64,000 bases of DNA from Spirodela intermedia. Its lineage: Eukaryota > Streptophyta > Magnoliopsida > Alismatales > Araceae. The notes below the pieces were generated by a model. The model did no database searches. It worked only from the letters and a program-made list of their open reading frames with translations, and had not been told where the DNA came from. Position 1 is the first letter of the stretch; every line of letters begins with the position of its first letter. Shown one piece after another: positions 36,301 through 47,694 of this stretch. The DNA lies in assembly GCA_902729315.2 (NCBI GenBank), contig LR746267.1, forward strand, positions 9,056,924-9,120,923. Reading direction: 5' to 3'. Both the position numbers and the translations under genes were made by a program.

Positions 36301-37600
36301 GAGAGAGAGAGAGAGAGAGGAGGGCTTTGGGTGGCGGATTCTGCTGGTTTTTTTCTTACATAATCGAGTGACTCCCGTCCTCACCACCTTCTAGAGATGG
36401 ATTATCTTGAAGTGCTTCACCTCCCGTGAACACGGGAGAACTATTCATTATTTAATAAAAAAAAGTCGATGAATGATGAGTTTGCGTCCTCTGCTGAGGC
36501 GCCGGACGAGGCTGGCCAGGTGACAAAATCTTAGCCGTGCCTCCCCGGAGGCCTATTTTATGCTGATTATAGCTCCTAGGATAAATAATGGACTGTGGGA
36601 GTTCGTCTGCCACCAGGAAGTGCTCGTCTTCTCGTCCTGCTCCCCTCCAGGCTCCTCCGCTCGAGGTCAGTCCCCCCCCCCCCATTGTCACCTGTGGACG
36701 TCCTCCTCCCGCGACCTGTCACCATCATCATTGTTGCAGGTCGTCTTCTTCCTCTGCGATGGCGCGCGTGCTCCTGAAGGGCAGAGCTTCTTCGTCAGGG
36801 GAACGAGCGGCGCGGCGGCGATCATGATGGCGCTGCCGGACGGCGGGATTGGCTCGGCCGGCGGAGTCTACTGGGCGGGTTTCGAATTTTTAAATGTCGG
36901 TGATGGGCTGCCGGAGGAGAAAGAAGCCGGCCCTACCGAAAGGCTCCACCACCGGCGCCACCTCCGGTTAAATAATTTCCTCAGTTTCTGAGACGGAGAT
37001 GACGACGGCATGGGAGGAGGGGAATCTCCACCATCGTCAGATCCCTACAAGAAGATCACAACGCCCACTACCAACCAAGTCGTCGGATATAACACGACGG
37101 ATGGGACACGGCGAGTGGCGGTGGGCTTTTGAGAGCTCCCCCGCCCTCCCATGGCCTCCTCTTGGGAATCTGTGCTCACTCGCCCTCTTCCACGTGGTGA
37201 TAGCATTCCGGCCCTGAGAATCTGGAACTGCAAGTCCTGCCGGCGAACTCTGTCTCTCTCTCTCTCTCTAAAACCAGGAGACGGCAGGGTTTTCTGCTCC
37301 GCCGCCGGCGGCGGAGAAGAACACTGCCACCGGCGACGGCACGGCGGATGCGGAACAACCGACGGGTTGCCGGAGCAGCCCCGTCGTCGTCCTTCCCTGC
37401 AGAAGCCCCTGCCGGCGAGAAACGGCATCACGGTCACGGCACGGCGGCGCGCGGGATGCACCGGCGAGTTGAGGATACCACGTTGGTCGGGACGAGGACA
37501 GCAGAAGCCGACCAGCTTTCGCTGTCTGGACCCCGACAGTCAAAACCCCGATCGGTACTGAACTCATAAGCCGTCAATCTACGAGATCCTGTCCGTTCAT
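33346..37600. other. gene-poor, microsatellite-rich intergenic block
   Basis: GC-rich DNA with many short GA/CT tracts (34402-34421, 34806-34850, 34988-35004, 35656-35675, 36297-36320, 37250-37269) and a C run near 36673. Reading frames of 60-150 codons occur on both strands but are low-complexity, overlap each other and match no family. A patch of GGGCC/GCCCA motifs at 36088-36270 could be a promoter, though no gene is recognised downstream before 37801. Confidence 0.45.
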
Positions 37601-37800
37601 TACTGGGGACGAAACGGGCCGATGAGAGAGAGCGGGCCTTCAGGATCCAGCCCAATAACGGGATCGTCGGCCGTCGTCTTTAAACGTCGTCCCGCCCTCC
37701 CATCGATTCTCTCTCCTCCTGTCTTCTCCTTCCCCCGTCGTCCTTCTTTCTCCGCTGGTTTTTCTGAATCCTGCGGCTGTGGGGAGGTCCGAGGTCCCCC
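37600..37800 (+). promoter_or_regulatory. likely promoter/leader of the Sec14-like gene
   Basis: The 200 bases before the first ATG hold ACGGGCCGAT, GCGGGCCTTC and CAGCCCAATAACG, which resemble Site II elements, followed by a CT-rich leader (TCTCTCCTCCTGTC). No TATA box is visible. The role is inferred from position and motifs. Confidence 0.4.
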
Positions 37801-40238
37801 ATGAATGCGGAGCTGGTGAGTGCTGGAGTTCGAAAGGGGTTCTTCCGACCGTCGAGATTTGAAGAAAGGGCGATGGGGAAGGCGGAAGCTAGAGGTAGAA
37901 AGCGGGTGGAGGAGGTGCTGAGGATCCTAAGGGAGCAGACGCAGCTCACTGTGAAGCAGGTGAGATGTTCTTACCGGGCTCGTTTACGCTGGGGAGGTGT
38001 TCTCCGGTCGTCGGACCTTCTCATTTCCGACCATTGCCTCACCTGGCGTGGTTCTTCGTCTTCCTGCTCCGATGGTGATCCTGTCTTCGGCGAACCTTCG
38101 CAGGAAAAGTTCTGTACCGACGAGTGTGTGGAGAGGTTCCTCAGGGCCAGGGACGACAGCGTGAAGAAGGCGGCGAAGCAATTGAGGGCGTGCCTCACCT
38201 GGAGGGATGCGATCGGCATTGGTTCGTTCATCTTCCCGTTCCACCAGAACCCCCGCCATTTCATGAAACATGTTTAGGGATTAGGATCTCGGTTCTCTTC
38301 TCCTGTGAATCTGCCGTTTTCTCCCAGGAAGAACACTGAATGCCGGGGAGATGAGGTTGCAGACGTGACGCTTCTGATGCTTTCGAATATTTTCTCTAAC
38401 TGAGCAGACCATCTGATGGCGGACGAGTTCTCGACGGAGTTGGCGGAAGGCGCCGCTTACCTGGCGGGCCAGGATGATGAGGCCAGGCCCGTAATGGTGA
38501 GAAGACACCGAGGAGCTACGAACTCATTCCGCATCCTCTTCCTCCGGTCATCGTAGATCCGTAACGTCTTCCTTTTCCTCCAGGTTTTCCGGGTAAAGCA
38601 GGAATACCTCAAGCTCCGTTCTCAGAAATCGTATGGCCGGACTGAACTCTACTCCTCCGCCCTCCTGCAATCTTCCTTAATTTCTTCAAAGGCTCTGAAG
38701 CGGGTCGTGCTGCAGGTACACACGGCTGCTGGTGTTCACCATGGAAGTGGCCATCTCGTCCATGTCCAAGCTGGTGGACCAGTTCGTGCTTCTCTTCGAC
38801 GCCAGTGAGCTCCTCTTTCCCGCAGCCATCATTTCACCGCCGTCTTATCTGTCGCCTGCAAAATCACCTAGACTAGCGTCGCCGACGGCTGTAGTCCTCT
38901 TTCCCGGGAGCGTTACCGACCCTTGTCTGCCCGCCGCCTGAATCTTTGCCAAAGCCACCTCAACGGCCGCGGAGTCTCGGATAGTATTACCCTCAGTTTC
39001 TGACGGGATTACCCTCCCCACTGTCGCTATGTGAATCCCGTCGTCTTCTGCACTTGCACCGGCGAGGGCGGAGAACTGGGCCTCGATGGTGGAGGAAGAA
39101 GATGGCCGACTCCGTCCGTGGGGAGCTCACGGCAGTCAGACTGTGACTGTGGCATGTAGGACTGATTAGAAAAATATTATCCTATTGACTCAAGCGCACC
39201 ACCATGGGAGGACCTCGAGGTGTTTGAACAATCGGCAAGGCGGGAAGAGGGGGGGGAGGGCGAGGAACAGTTTTCGATTTATGGATTATTTATTGTTCAC
39301 TGTTCTTTACCGACCTGATTCGAAGATAAGATAACATTCAATGGTGGCAGGGGGTTTCAGATCGGCGTCGGCTTCCCTCAACCTGTTCATGGGGACACTG
39401 AAGATCATCTCCGAGTACTACCCAGGCCGCCTCCACATGGCCTTCGTCGTCGACCCACCTTCCCTCTTCCCCTATCTCTGGAAGGTCGGTCCTTTCTCGG
39501 TCTGGCTTTTCTCTGCAGCAACAAAGAGGGCCCTCATCTGATCCGTCTCCCTGACAGGGCGCCCGCCCGTTCGTTGACCTGTGGACATCGACGGCGGTGG
39601 TCTCCTCCGTCGGCCTCGAGGACTCCGTGGAGGAGCGGCCACCCTTCGCCTTCGCCGCCATCAACAGCCCTCGGGTCTCCTCCCTCCGCTTCGACCCCTC
39701 CACCATCTCCAGGGCTTCCTCCAGGTTCGGCAGCGGCGGGTCAAGGTCCTCGCGCTTCTCCTTCACCGTCTCCCACATAGACGCCCTCAAGCCGTGGTAT
39801 CTCACCCGCACGGAGCCCTCCGCCGCCAGCCCCTCCCTGATCGGTGTCTCCCCTCTCAGCGCCCGCTCCTTCTCCTTCGCCTCCCCCGGCGCCAGGTCTG
39901 CTTCCACGCCGCAGCACCGGCGCGTCGCCGCCGCCAGGAGCATGCCCTCAACGCCGTCGTCGGTACGGCCGCCCCCGCCGAGGACGCCTCAGCCGTCGTT
40001 CCTGCAGTCGCCGGTGGCGAGATTCTTCGGAGCGAAGAGAGACGCCCGCCACCACCAGCAGCGGCCTGAGGGACGAGAGTCCTTCCTGCCGTTCCTCAAG
40101 TTCTATCGCCGCCCTTACGACGAGATTGCGTACAGGGCCAAGATGCGCCTGCCCCTCAGCGGGCTCATCTCCGTCGTCTCCCCGCAGATGATCCGGCAGC
40201 GCCGCCAATTCAGCCACCAGAGATCCAGACGGAGTTGA
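37801..40238 (+). CDS. Sec14-like CRAL-TRIO lipid-binding protein
   Basis: CRAL-TRIO proteins carry or sense phosphatidylinositol and other lipids at membranes. Seven exons join in frame: 37801-37959, 38104-38221, 38408-38496, 38584-38630, 38716-38804, 39351-39484 and 39558-40238, giving 438 aa. After an N-terminal helical part ([19 protein letters not shown], then [19 protein letters not shown], as in the CRAL-TRIO N-terminal domain) comes the lipid-binding domain with [49 protein letters not shown] and further blocks. The last exon adds a long Ser/Arg/Pro-rich tail including [14 protein letters not shown] and a basic C-terminus. No GOLD or nodulin domain is present. The start at 37801 is the first ATG; 37873 ([11 protein letters not shown]) is a plausible alternative. 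The exons are very GC-rich. Confidence 0.9.
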
Positions 40239-40952
40239 TGGTAATGATCGCCGAGAGGAAAGCCGAATGTTTATCGTATATAAATCTTGAATGAAAATAA
40301 GTGACAGTGGTCAACGATCCAACTAGTTCTCACCCATGTGCATCTCGCTGGGTCAAGAGTAGCCCATGGTGATCGCAGAAGTCGCCGTATGCGTCGCACA
40401 AAAAAAAGAATCACTCAAAAAAAAAAAATGGCGCCCAGACGTGGTTTCGCATCTGACGTTCCCCAACTTTTGGGAGTTTGACGAAGGTATAATACGATAG
40501 AGGTACCAAAGTCAACGAACGCTACAGAGGGGTGGGTAATGGTGGCATTAAGTCAACGTTGAGGCTTATGTAAGATCAAACGCTACCGCGTGACTCTGGT
40601 CTTCGTGGTTTGCACAAGCCAGATGAAACGAAAACGAAGACAGGGATGACCGTCTGAAGCACGGCATGGCAGGAGAATCAGAGGAGAGCAACCCATGTCG
40701 GGAATTCTAGGCCTCAAATCAGGGAACGAAGCCATCTCAATCATAGAAATATACATCATGGAGCTGAAAACTATCACGAGGACCTGTGTTCCTGGTCCGA
40801 TGAACATGTCGAAGGGGGAAGAAGCAGATGAAGGTCTCGAGCCTAACCCTAGAAGGAACTGTCCAGCGGAAGCATTCCGGCATTCCGGCATTCCGGCACT
40901 GCTCGAGATTGAAGGAGGGGGAAAAGAATACTCGGTCTCGGCGTTGGAACAG
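40239..40952. other. convergent 3' region between the Sec14-like and DUF868 genes
   Basis: Both genes end towards this stretch, so it should hold both 3' untranslated regions. Frames here (for example minus 40583-40972, 129 codons) match no family. Three units of GGCATTCC lie at 40880-40902. Confidence 0.5.
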
Positions 40953-41816
40953 TTATTCGTTCTTCCAAGCATACAGAATCAGAGAAAAACCGAGACCCTG
41001 TAGATGGGATTCTCTGAAAGCCGGCGAGCAGGACCAGGGGAGCAGCTTCTCGGCGGAGAGGGAGGTTTGGAACATGAAGACGGCGTTCCCCACGGGCGGC
41101 CCGAAGAGCCAGCTGTGCACGTCCCAGAGAACCTCCACGGGAAGCCCGTCAACGAGGATGGTCTGGTTGCCCCGGAACTTCCAGGCGAGCCTCTTCACCT
41201 GCATCACTCTCTTCCTGTCGATGTGGATCTCCAGAAAGGGGTCCTTCGGCCCTAGGGTTTCACACTCTATGACGACGTCGTGGACCTGCCCGTTGTCGCA
41301 GAATTGGGCCTTGGTGCAGTAGACCTTCTTCCCGAAGAGGTGCTCCTTCTTAGCGACGCAGACGGCGGCCGACGGCGGCGGGGTCGCATTCGTCTTCCGG
41401 TAGGCTTCTCTGCTCAGATCGCCGAGCAGGAGGACCATCTCCATGTTGAAGAGGACGGCCACGTAGAAACCCTCCAGCGGCTCAGGCCCAGATCCGAACT
41501 TGGCGGCGGTGAGGTCCCAGAAGATGTCCACCTTGTTGCTGTCGGCCTCCACGCTCCTGGAGCCCTTCCTCTTGGAGAACAGCCATGGCCGGATGTCCAC
41601 CTTGCAGAGGCTATGGCTGGCAGAGTCGTCGATGCCAATGCTGAAGCCTTGGCCCATCAGATTCCTGCTCCATGTGATGGTGATCGCGCATGATCGGCCG
41701 GAGTGCCGGGTCTGGTAGACGCAGGCCACCAGATTCTGGGCATTCTTCCCGGCAGCGGAAGAGGAATCCGCGACCTGGACTCCATTTTCCCCAAAACAGG
41801 AAGGGAAATCCCTCAT
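40953..41816 (-). CDS. DUF868 family plant protein
   Basis: A single-exon gene of 287 aa belonging to the plant-specific DUF868 family, whose biochemical role is unknown. The sequence starts MRDFPSCFGENGVQVADSSS, a typical start for the family, and contains NLVACVYQTRHSG, the TITWSRNLMGQGFSIGIDD region, WLFSKRKGSRSVEAD, VDIFWDLTAAKFG and the C-terminal VEVLWDVHSWLFG block. The length fits the family. There is no signal peptide or membrane segment. Antisense frames on the plus strand (41004-41693) are shadows of its GC-rich codons. It converges on the Sec14-like gene. Confidence 0.9.
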   Translation of the reverse strand: MRDFPSCFGENGVQVADSSSAAGKNAQNLVACVYQTRHSGRSCAITITWSRNLMGQGFSIGIDDSASHSLCKVDIRPWLFSKRKGSRSVEADSNKVDIFWDLTAAKFGSGPEPLEGFYVAVLFNMEMVLLLGDLSREAYRKTNATPPPSAAVCVAKKEHLFGKKVYCTKAQFCDNGQVHDVVIECETLGPKDPFLEIHIDRKRVMQVKRLAWKFRGNQTILVDGLPVEVLWDVHSWLFGPPVGNAVFMFQTSLSAEKLLPWSCSPAFRESHLQGLGFSLILYAWKNE

Positions 41817-44440
41817 CCTCGACGCCGGAGCTTCGACAACGGATCCTCAGAGAGCGCTTCCCGACCGACGGCGAATCAGACCGCTGAATTCCTGGCGGGA
41901 TCAAGATCTCCCGATTTCCATGAACACAACGACAACGCAAAAAGGTCGAACGATGGCGCTCGGAGAAAAATCCAAATCCTCCGTCGGGCGGCGATGAGAT
42001 TGATAGGAAGAAGAAACTATACAGAAAATGAAAGCGAGAAGAAACAAATCTCCAACGGATTGCAAGCGGCAGGGGAGGGAGACGGGAGGCACACTGCCTT
42101 TCCTCTCACTGCATCAAGAGGTGACGAGAACTTCAAAACCAGACCCGTGTCGAAGAGGAGCCCCAATTTCTCCACAGCGAAGCCATGGGCACGGCGTGAG
42201 GAGGGCTTTCTTCCCCTCCTGGCTGTCAAAAGGGAAGGGCGCCGCGAAAGGAAGGGCCTGGTTGGGACGAGGGAGTGGGGCGGGGGAGAGTAGGAAGCCG
42301 CCGCCCTCCTCACGGGCAGAGACAAGGTTGGGGGGAACGCGAGAGAGTTCTAAAAGAAGGAAAGGAAAAAGAAAAAAAAGGGAAGGGATGGGGGTTTCCT
42401 TCCCGGTAGACAAAACGGGCGCTCGCTCCACTCTGCTTCAGAGGGAGCGGGGAGGTCGCAGCCACAGGAAACCCACAGCAACCATAATAACCCCGATCCC
42501 CCTCCTCCCTTTAATAGAGAGAGGGAGAGAGTGGGAGAGAGAGAGAAGAAGAAGAAGAGGTAGGCGGTGCGATGTAGGGAGAGGAGACGATGAGATAGAG
42601 AAGGGGTGGGTTCAAGGGGGAGAAGGCAAAGGCATCTATCACAGTCCCCTCTCTCTCCCTGTCTCTGCAAATATATTATATCTATCTGTCCCTGAAACAT
42701 GAAACCAGGCTTTTTCTTTTACCGGACATGAAACCCCCACCTGTATGAGACGAGGAACCCCCCACAGTGACAGCTTTTAACCCCAAAAGACTCCAACAGA
42801 CTCGACTGCCGTGTTCGGAACACGAACTGTCGCCACATTCCACACACAACCCCCTTCCTCCTCCTTCCCCCTCACCCCTCCTCCTCCCTGCCTACCATGG
42901 ATACGTTGCAGGAGCAGCAGAAAAGAAGAAAGAAACCCGCCGGTGCGGAAGAGCGACCGTTTATTCCGATCGAAATGGTGGCCCGTCGCCTGCGCCACCA
43001 CGAGGTTGCACCAAATCGAAAGGAATCAAGGAATCCCCCTCTCCTTCCTCCCCTTCTCCCCTCCTTCCTACCCCCGCCGCCGTTTCCTCCACTGTGTGCC
43101 GCCGGCTTTTGACAAACTGACCTGCTCCTTCCTCCTCCAAAAAGTCGCCGGAGCTCCCCAACCCCACTACTCTTTTACCCAGTCAACCCCTCAGCTGTTC
43201 AACCCACCCACCCAGGCCGAGGTCCCCCGCTGCCCACGGGACGGCCACCTGGTTCTCATCACACTGCCGCCCCCACGGAACCGACCAGAAATCGAAGGCG
43301 ACGAATTGACAGAGGCGATGTTATTCTCACTCCTGCCTCGGACATTCTCGGCTGCGCTCCCATTCCCATCACCTGTGCCGACCCCTCACCCCGGCGTGTG
43401 TTTAAAATAAAACGGGTGGTTGGTAGGAGGGAAAAGAGTAAAAGTAACACCGCCGGGCAGAAAATATATATTTCTCTGGAATTTAGCTACGCCCACGCGG
43501 ATTATTTCTTATGGTGTTTCTTTGAGGGACGTAATCAATGATTATTTATTTATATTTCCGCGAGATATTTCAACCGCTGACAGGAATATGCGCAGGTGAC
43601 TTGCATTCCACTCGAGGGTGTGCACCACCAGGTCCACGTGGCATTCATTTGATGGTAAATAAATCTAGGTACCTAGTTAGGCAAGTTTGAATAGGAATGG
43701 TTACGGGGATCTGATGATTTTGTGACGTCGTAACTTTGACCATTTGACTATTAAAAAAGGTTTGGTTCATTGGTAGTTTATAGGCATTGACTGTCGGGCG
43801 TCTGGGATTTGACTTGACCAAGAGTTAACGACCTCTCGTGGTCTGATCTGGACGTGATCAAGATCAACTCCGTAGAAACCGTCATTCTCGATCATCATCT
43901 CCGGCGCGGGATTTCAACCGTTCCCATTCAATTTGGGACGTTGACTCGATCGACAGTTGCCGACCTCCACCATCACCGTCAAATCTCCGTTTGGCGGCCG
44001 CCGCTCTAAGCTGTAGCTAGAACAGTAAACTAATAATAAAAAATGTATGGTAGGGAAAATTCTCAAGATTTGCCAAGTTATGATTCTTACACGATATGGT
44101 AGCCATATTATATATGCATGAAAATGGGTGTATTTACTTTGAGATGGTTTGACCCCGAGTTCGAGTTCGAGTTCGAGTTCGAGTTCTATCTTCGGGCTTA
44201 AAAAGTTCTCTCGCTAATTTGCTGGTGCTCTTCGGAAATAATTTCCACGATAATTCTCTCATGTGGGTCCCTTACCGGCCTTTCGCCTTCATTGTTCGCA
44301 ATTGACCACCACTGCGATTCGTTTCATCCCTTCGCCATCTGAGATCTGCAATAATGTGCTAGAAGCCACGCCGGCGGCCCTCACCCCCGCAGATGACTCC
44401 GACTTCCCTCCTGCGGAACGGCTGCTTGGGGGAGAGCAAC
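41817..44440. other. DUF868 upstream region and intergenic DNA
   Basis: The part next to the gene is a likely long leader and promoter, with GA-rich tracts near 42520-42560 and a minus-strand AT-rich patch (GATATAATATATTTG) near 42669-42684 that could hold a TATA box. Long frames on both strands here are rich in Pro, Ser and Arg, overlap each other and match nothing. From 43450 to 44440 I see no gene. Confidence 0.45.
44159..44186. repeat. (GAGTTC)n hexamer repeat
   Basis: About five tandem copies of the hexamer GAGTTC. Confidence 0.95.
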
Positions 44441-44444
44441 GTGA

Positions 44445-44446
<2 letters not shown>

Positions 44447-44478
<32 letters not shown>

Positions 44479-44488
44479 CTCTCGCTCC
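44447..44488. repeat. (CT)n microsatellite
   Basis: A CT tract with two GCTC interruptions in intergenic DNA. Confidence 0.9.
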
Positions 44489-44499
44489 AGTTTGAGTGT

Positions 44500-45254
44500 G
44501 GTCAGGGAGGGGATACGTGGCGGCGGGCGTGTGAAAAACGCCGATAATGGGGAGGGCGGAGCTCGCCAGATTAAACGAAGAAAGCGACGGGGAGTTGGAA
44601 GACGGGCGAGGCCGACGATGGTTGGAATGGCCTCGCCAACTTCATTGCAGAAGGAACGTCGACCTTTCGTCGCCGCCCGGACTTCAATACGCGGAAAGGA
44701 CGCCAATTCCCGTCCAAATGCCCGACCACACTCCCCAGCTTCGGTACTGCAATAATGCCACGTAAAACAGTACCCTCTCTCTCTCTCTCTCCCCCCCCCC
44801 CGTGGTATTATCCATGGTTTCTATGGGCATTTAATCTTCTTTGTTGGGGGAGCAAACGTGGGAGGTGGGACAAGGAGCAGTCATCCGAGATGAGCACGGA
44901 GCTTATCATCGAGGGACCCCTCTCTCTTTCTCTCTAAAGGAGGGGCCTTTGATGGGGGACTGTGATGGGCTTGTTCCATAGAGGAGGACGGAGTCAGAGG
45001 GGAGGGAAACCTGCGGCCGAGCTTATCCTCCGAGAGATTTTATATGCAGATCATAGAAGGCGTACCGTGCCGTCTGAGAAGAACCATTCATCTTATCAAC
45101 TACGAGGGGAGATGATGCGATCGGCCCCACCGATCTTATTTTTTAGTCTCCCGCATTGATGATCGCTCCCACCCCGGGAGTCTGCCTTCCATGGAGCACC
45201 CACTGTTGTTCCTCCATGAATTTCGAACACAGACGGCATATAAAACGATCAAAC

Positions 45255-45307
<53 letters not shown>

Positions 45308-45960
45308 GAGTAGAGATGGACATTCACATTTTGGTCAAAACTGACGGGGGTTTACCGTCACCGGATGGTTGCTTCCGACGCGTCCCACCCTTTTTCGGCC
45401 GCGCGCGGTGCATGTTTGCCGAAATTCCTGAACGGAAATCGTCGGGAATGGCAAACACGGCGGAGCTGGCCCCCCACCCCGAATCCGGGACCGGAGAGCC
45501 ATCTCTTTCTCTCTCTTGTGGCAGCTGCCCCATCGGCATCGGTGTCCGGCGGGGGGCCCACGCCGCATGGCCGCTCATGGCGCGCCATGGCGGGTGCCCC
45601 ACCTCCACACGGATCCAACAATACTCCACCGGAAAGCCGGAAACGGAAGAGAAATATCAGGCTCTCGGAGGTAAGAATTAGGGCACCGATCTGCGACCCC
45701 AAGCATGATGTGGCCGGTGGCTCACTCACGGGTGGCACCGCGCCGTGGGGGCAGTGGCCGGTTCCTCCGTTCGGGGAAGCAGACAGAGCCCCCCGTGGGA
45801 GACTCCTCGACGGGATCTACACGGGAGTCCGGCCCTCGGCGACTCTGCAACCTGCTACAGACGTCTGGTCGTTACCAGTCAGAGTTGCCCTACCCCCAGG
45901 TTGACGACGACGGAGGCTCCGAGTCGAGGTCATCTAACTCGGAGCGAGGTGAATGGGGGC
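44500..45960. other. intergenic DNA before the NDL gene, no gene recognised
   Basis: GC-rich DNA with short CT tracts (44777-44792, 44921-44936) and a larger one at 45255-45305. Frames such as plus 45365-45904 are open because of base composition, overlap frames on the other strand and match no family. Confidence 0.4.
45255..45305. repeat. (CT)n microsatellite
   Basis: About 50 bases of CT repeat. Confidence 0.95.
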
Positions 45961-45967
45961 ATTGAAA

Positions 45968-46053
45968 AATGGGCCAGGCTGCGTTTTTATAGTGGGCATA
46001 TTTGGGCCTTTAGAAGCCCATTTTGGTTTGGTAGATGCACATCAGTGGGCCCT
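45968..46053 (+). promoter_or_regulatory. Site II-like motif cluster upstream of the NDL gene
   Basis: Within 85 bases lie AATGGGCCAGG, TTTGGGCCTTT, AAGCCCATTTT and GTGGGCCCTAT. Repeated TGGGCC/T motifs a few hundred bases before a start codon are common in promoters of broadly expressed plant genes. The NDL start codon is 360 bases downstream. The assignment is inference. Confidence 0.5.
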
Positions 46054-46412
46054 ATGCCACGTGTACACTCGCATCGATCGCAAATGAGGAAGTGAATAGG
46101 GGTTTTCGTAAATTTTAAAATCATGCGCGCCGGCAACGTTCAGGAAGAACGCGGAAAAACGGTCTCCGGGCTGTGAGCCGCCGTCCGTACGGCCCCCTCA
46201 GTCGACCGTTTGATGCGGGTGGCCTAACGGTAACCTACCACCAGCCGCAGGTGGGCGAGGCGCTGGAGTCCGCTCTTCTCCCTCCCACACACATGCGTAA
46301 TACTATGCCTTCTCCAGTCCTCGCGAAGAGAGAGGTGAAAAGAAGGAGAGACTGTGGCAGCGAAGAGGAGACAGAAACAGGAAGAAAGGGGGGGAGAGAC
46401 GGGGAAGGGGGC

Positions 46413-47643
46413 ATGGGCGAGTCGGGCGAGTCGATTTCCATCGACATGGAGATGATATCCTTCGGCGGCCAGGTGTCTTGGCTTTTTCCGTCTAGCTCTT
46501 CTTCTCCTGTGTCTGTAATTGTGTTCTTTTACTTTCGTCCGGAGTTTCTTTTGGCATATTGGCATTGCCCGTCTGGTTTCGATGTGCAGGAGTTCGCGGT
46601 GGAGACGAGTACTGGGTCGGTTTTGGTGTCCGTCTGCGGAGATCAAGAGAGGCCAGCTTTGATCACTTATTCGGACGTCGCTCTTAACTGTCTGTTTCGT
46701 CCTTGAGGGAGATCTTTCCCTTTCTCTTCCGATCGTTCTTGCGGGCATGGGCTCAAAAAGTGAAACTCTTCCAAGAGTCTCATAGCCACAATGTGCTGTG
46801 TTTCTTTATCATCGATGATGCACTTGTGGGTCGCCCGGGGGCATCGAATGAAAAATTTTCAGGCATTCCATCCCCTTCATCCCATGTTTTTTTTTCCTCT
46901 CCTTGGAGTCTCGTTTTCTTTACAAAACCAAGTGGAAAGTTCTCAAGAATTGATTCCTTGTCCTCCTCACGAACACAACACAACATCGTCTTCTCCCCCT
47001 TGTTCTTCTTTCTGGGTTTATTTCGGGCTGGATAAATGCAAGACTGTAGCATTTCCCACCTGGATGTGATTCCTTCTCTTCCTCTCCTTCTCTTGTTGTG
47101 CTTCAGATATGTACTGCTTCCAAGGGTTACTGTTCTGCCCCGGCGCAGACTCCCTGCTTCTCCAGAATTTTTGCATTTTACCACATCAACGCGCCCGGGC
47201 ATGAGGTAGGCTGTCCGAAGCTTGGTGACGACTCCAATCCTGGTTCTTCCCATTCCTTTACATGACCTTTTGGGGAAATTCTCGCAGCTGGGGGCCGCTG
47301 CCATCCCCGACGATGCCCCCTTCCTCAGCGTGGATGACCTTGCGGATCAGGTTGCCGAAGTGCTCGATTTCTTCGAGTATGGGTTAATGGCGTTTCTGAC
47401 CTTCTGTTTCAATCCAGATTTTATCGTCGGCTGAGTTTTTTTCTTTGTTTGCTTTGACGCACAATAATTCTCGTCGTGATAGGTTAACTGCTGGAACCAC
47501 CTAAATCATATTGGGACTTACCAACATATGCTCCTCTCTCAGGGTGAAGAAGGTCATCTGCTTGGGTGTCCTTGCCGGTGCTTACATCCTCACGCTATTC
47601 TCTGTATGTAATAATCTAACAAAACTAAGACTAGGGGCCTCTG

Positions 47644-47694
<51 letters not shown>

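Noticed and set aside
39338-39943. 201-codon minus-strand frame
   Set aside because: It lies opposite the last exons of the Sec14-like gene, which has clear domain similarity.
41004-41718. Long plus-strand frames opposite the DUF868 gene
   Set aside because: Antisense shadows of a recognised coding sequence with no family similarity.
42028-43410. Frames up to 224 codons between the DUF868 and NDL genes
   Set aside because: Low-complexity, Pro/Arg/Ser-rich, overlapping on both strands, and without a known domain.
45365-45904. 179-codon plus-strand frame
   Set aside because: It overlaps minus-strand frames of similar length in GC-rich DNA and shows no domain, so base composition explains it.
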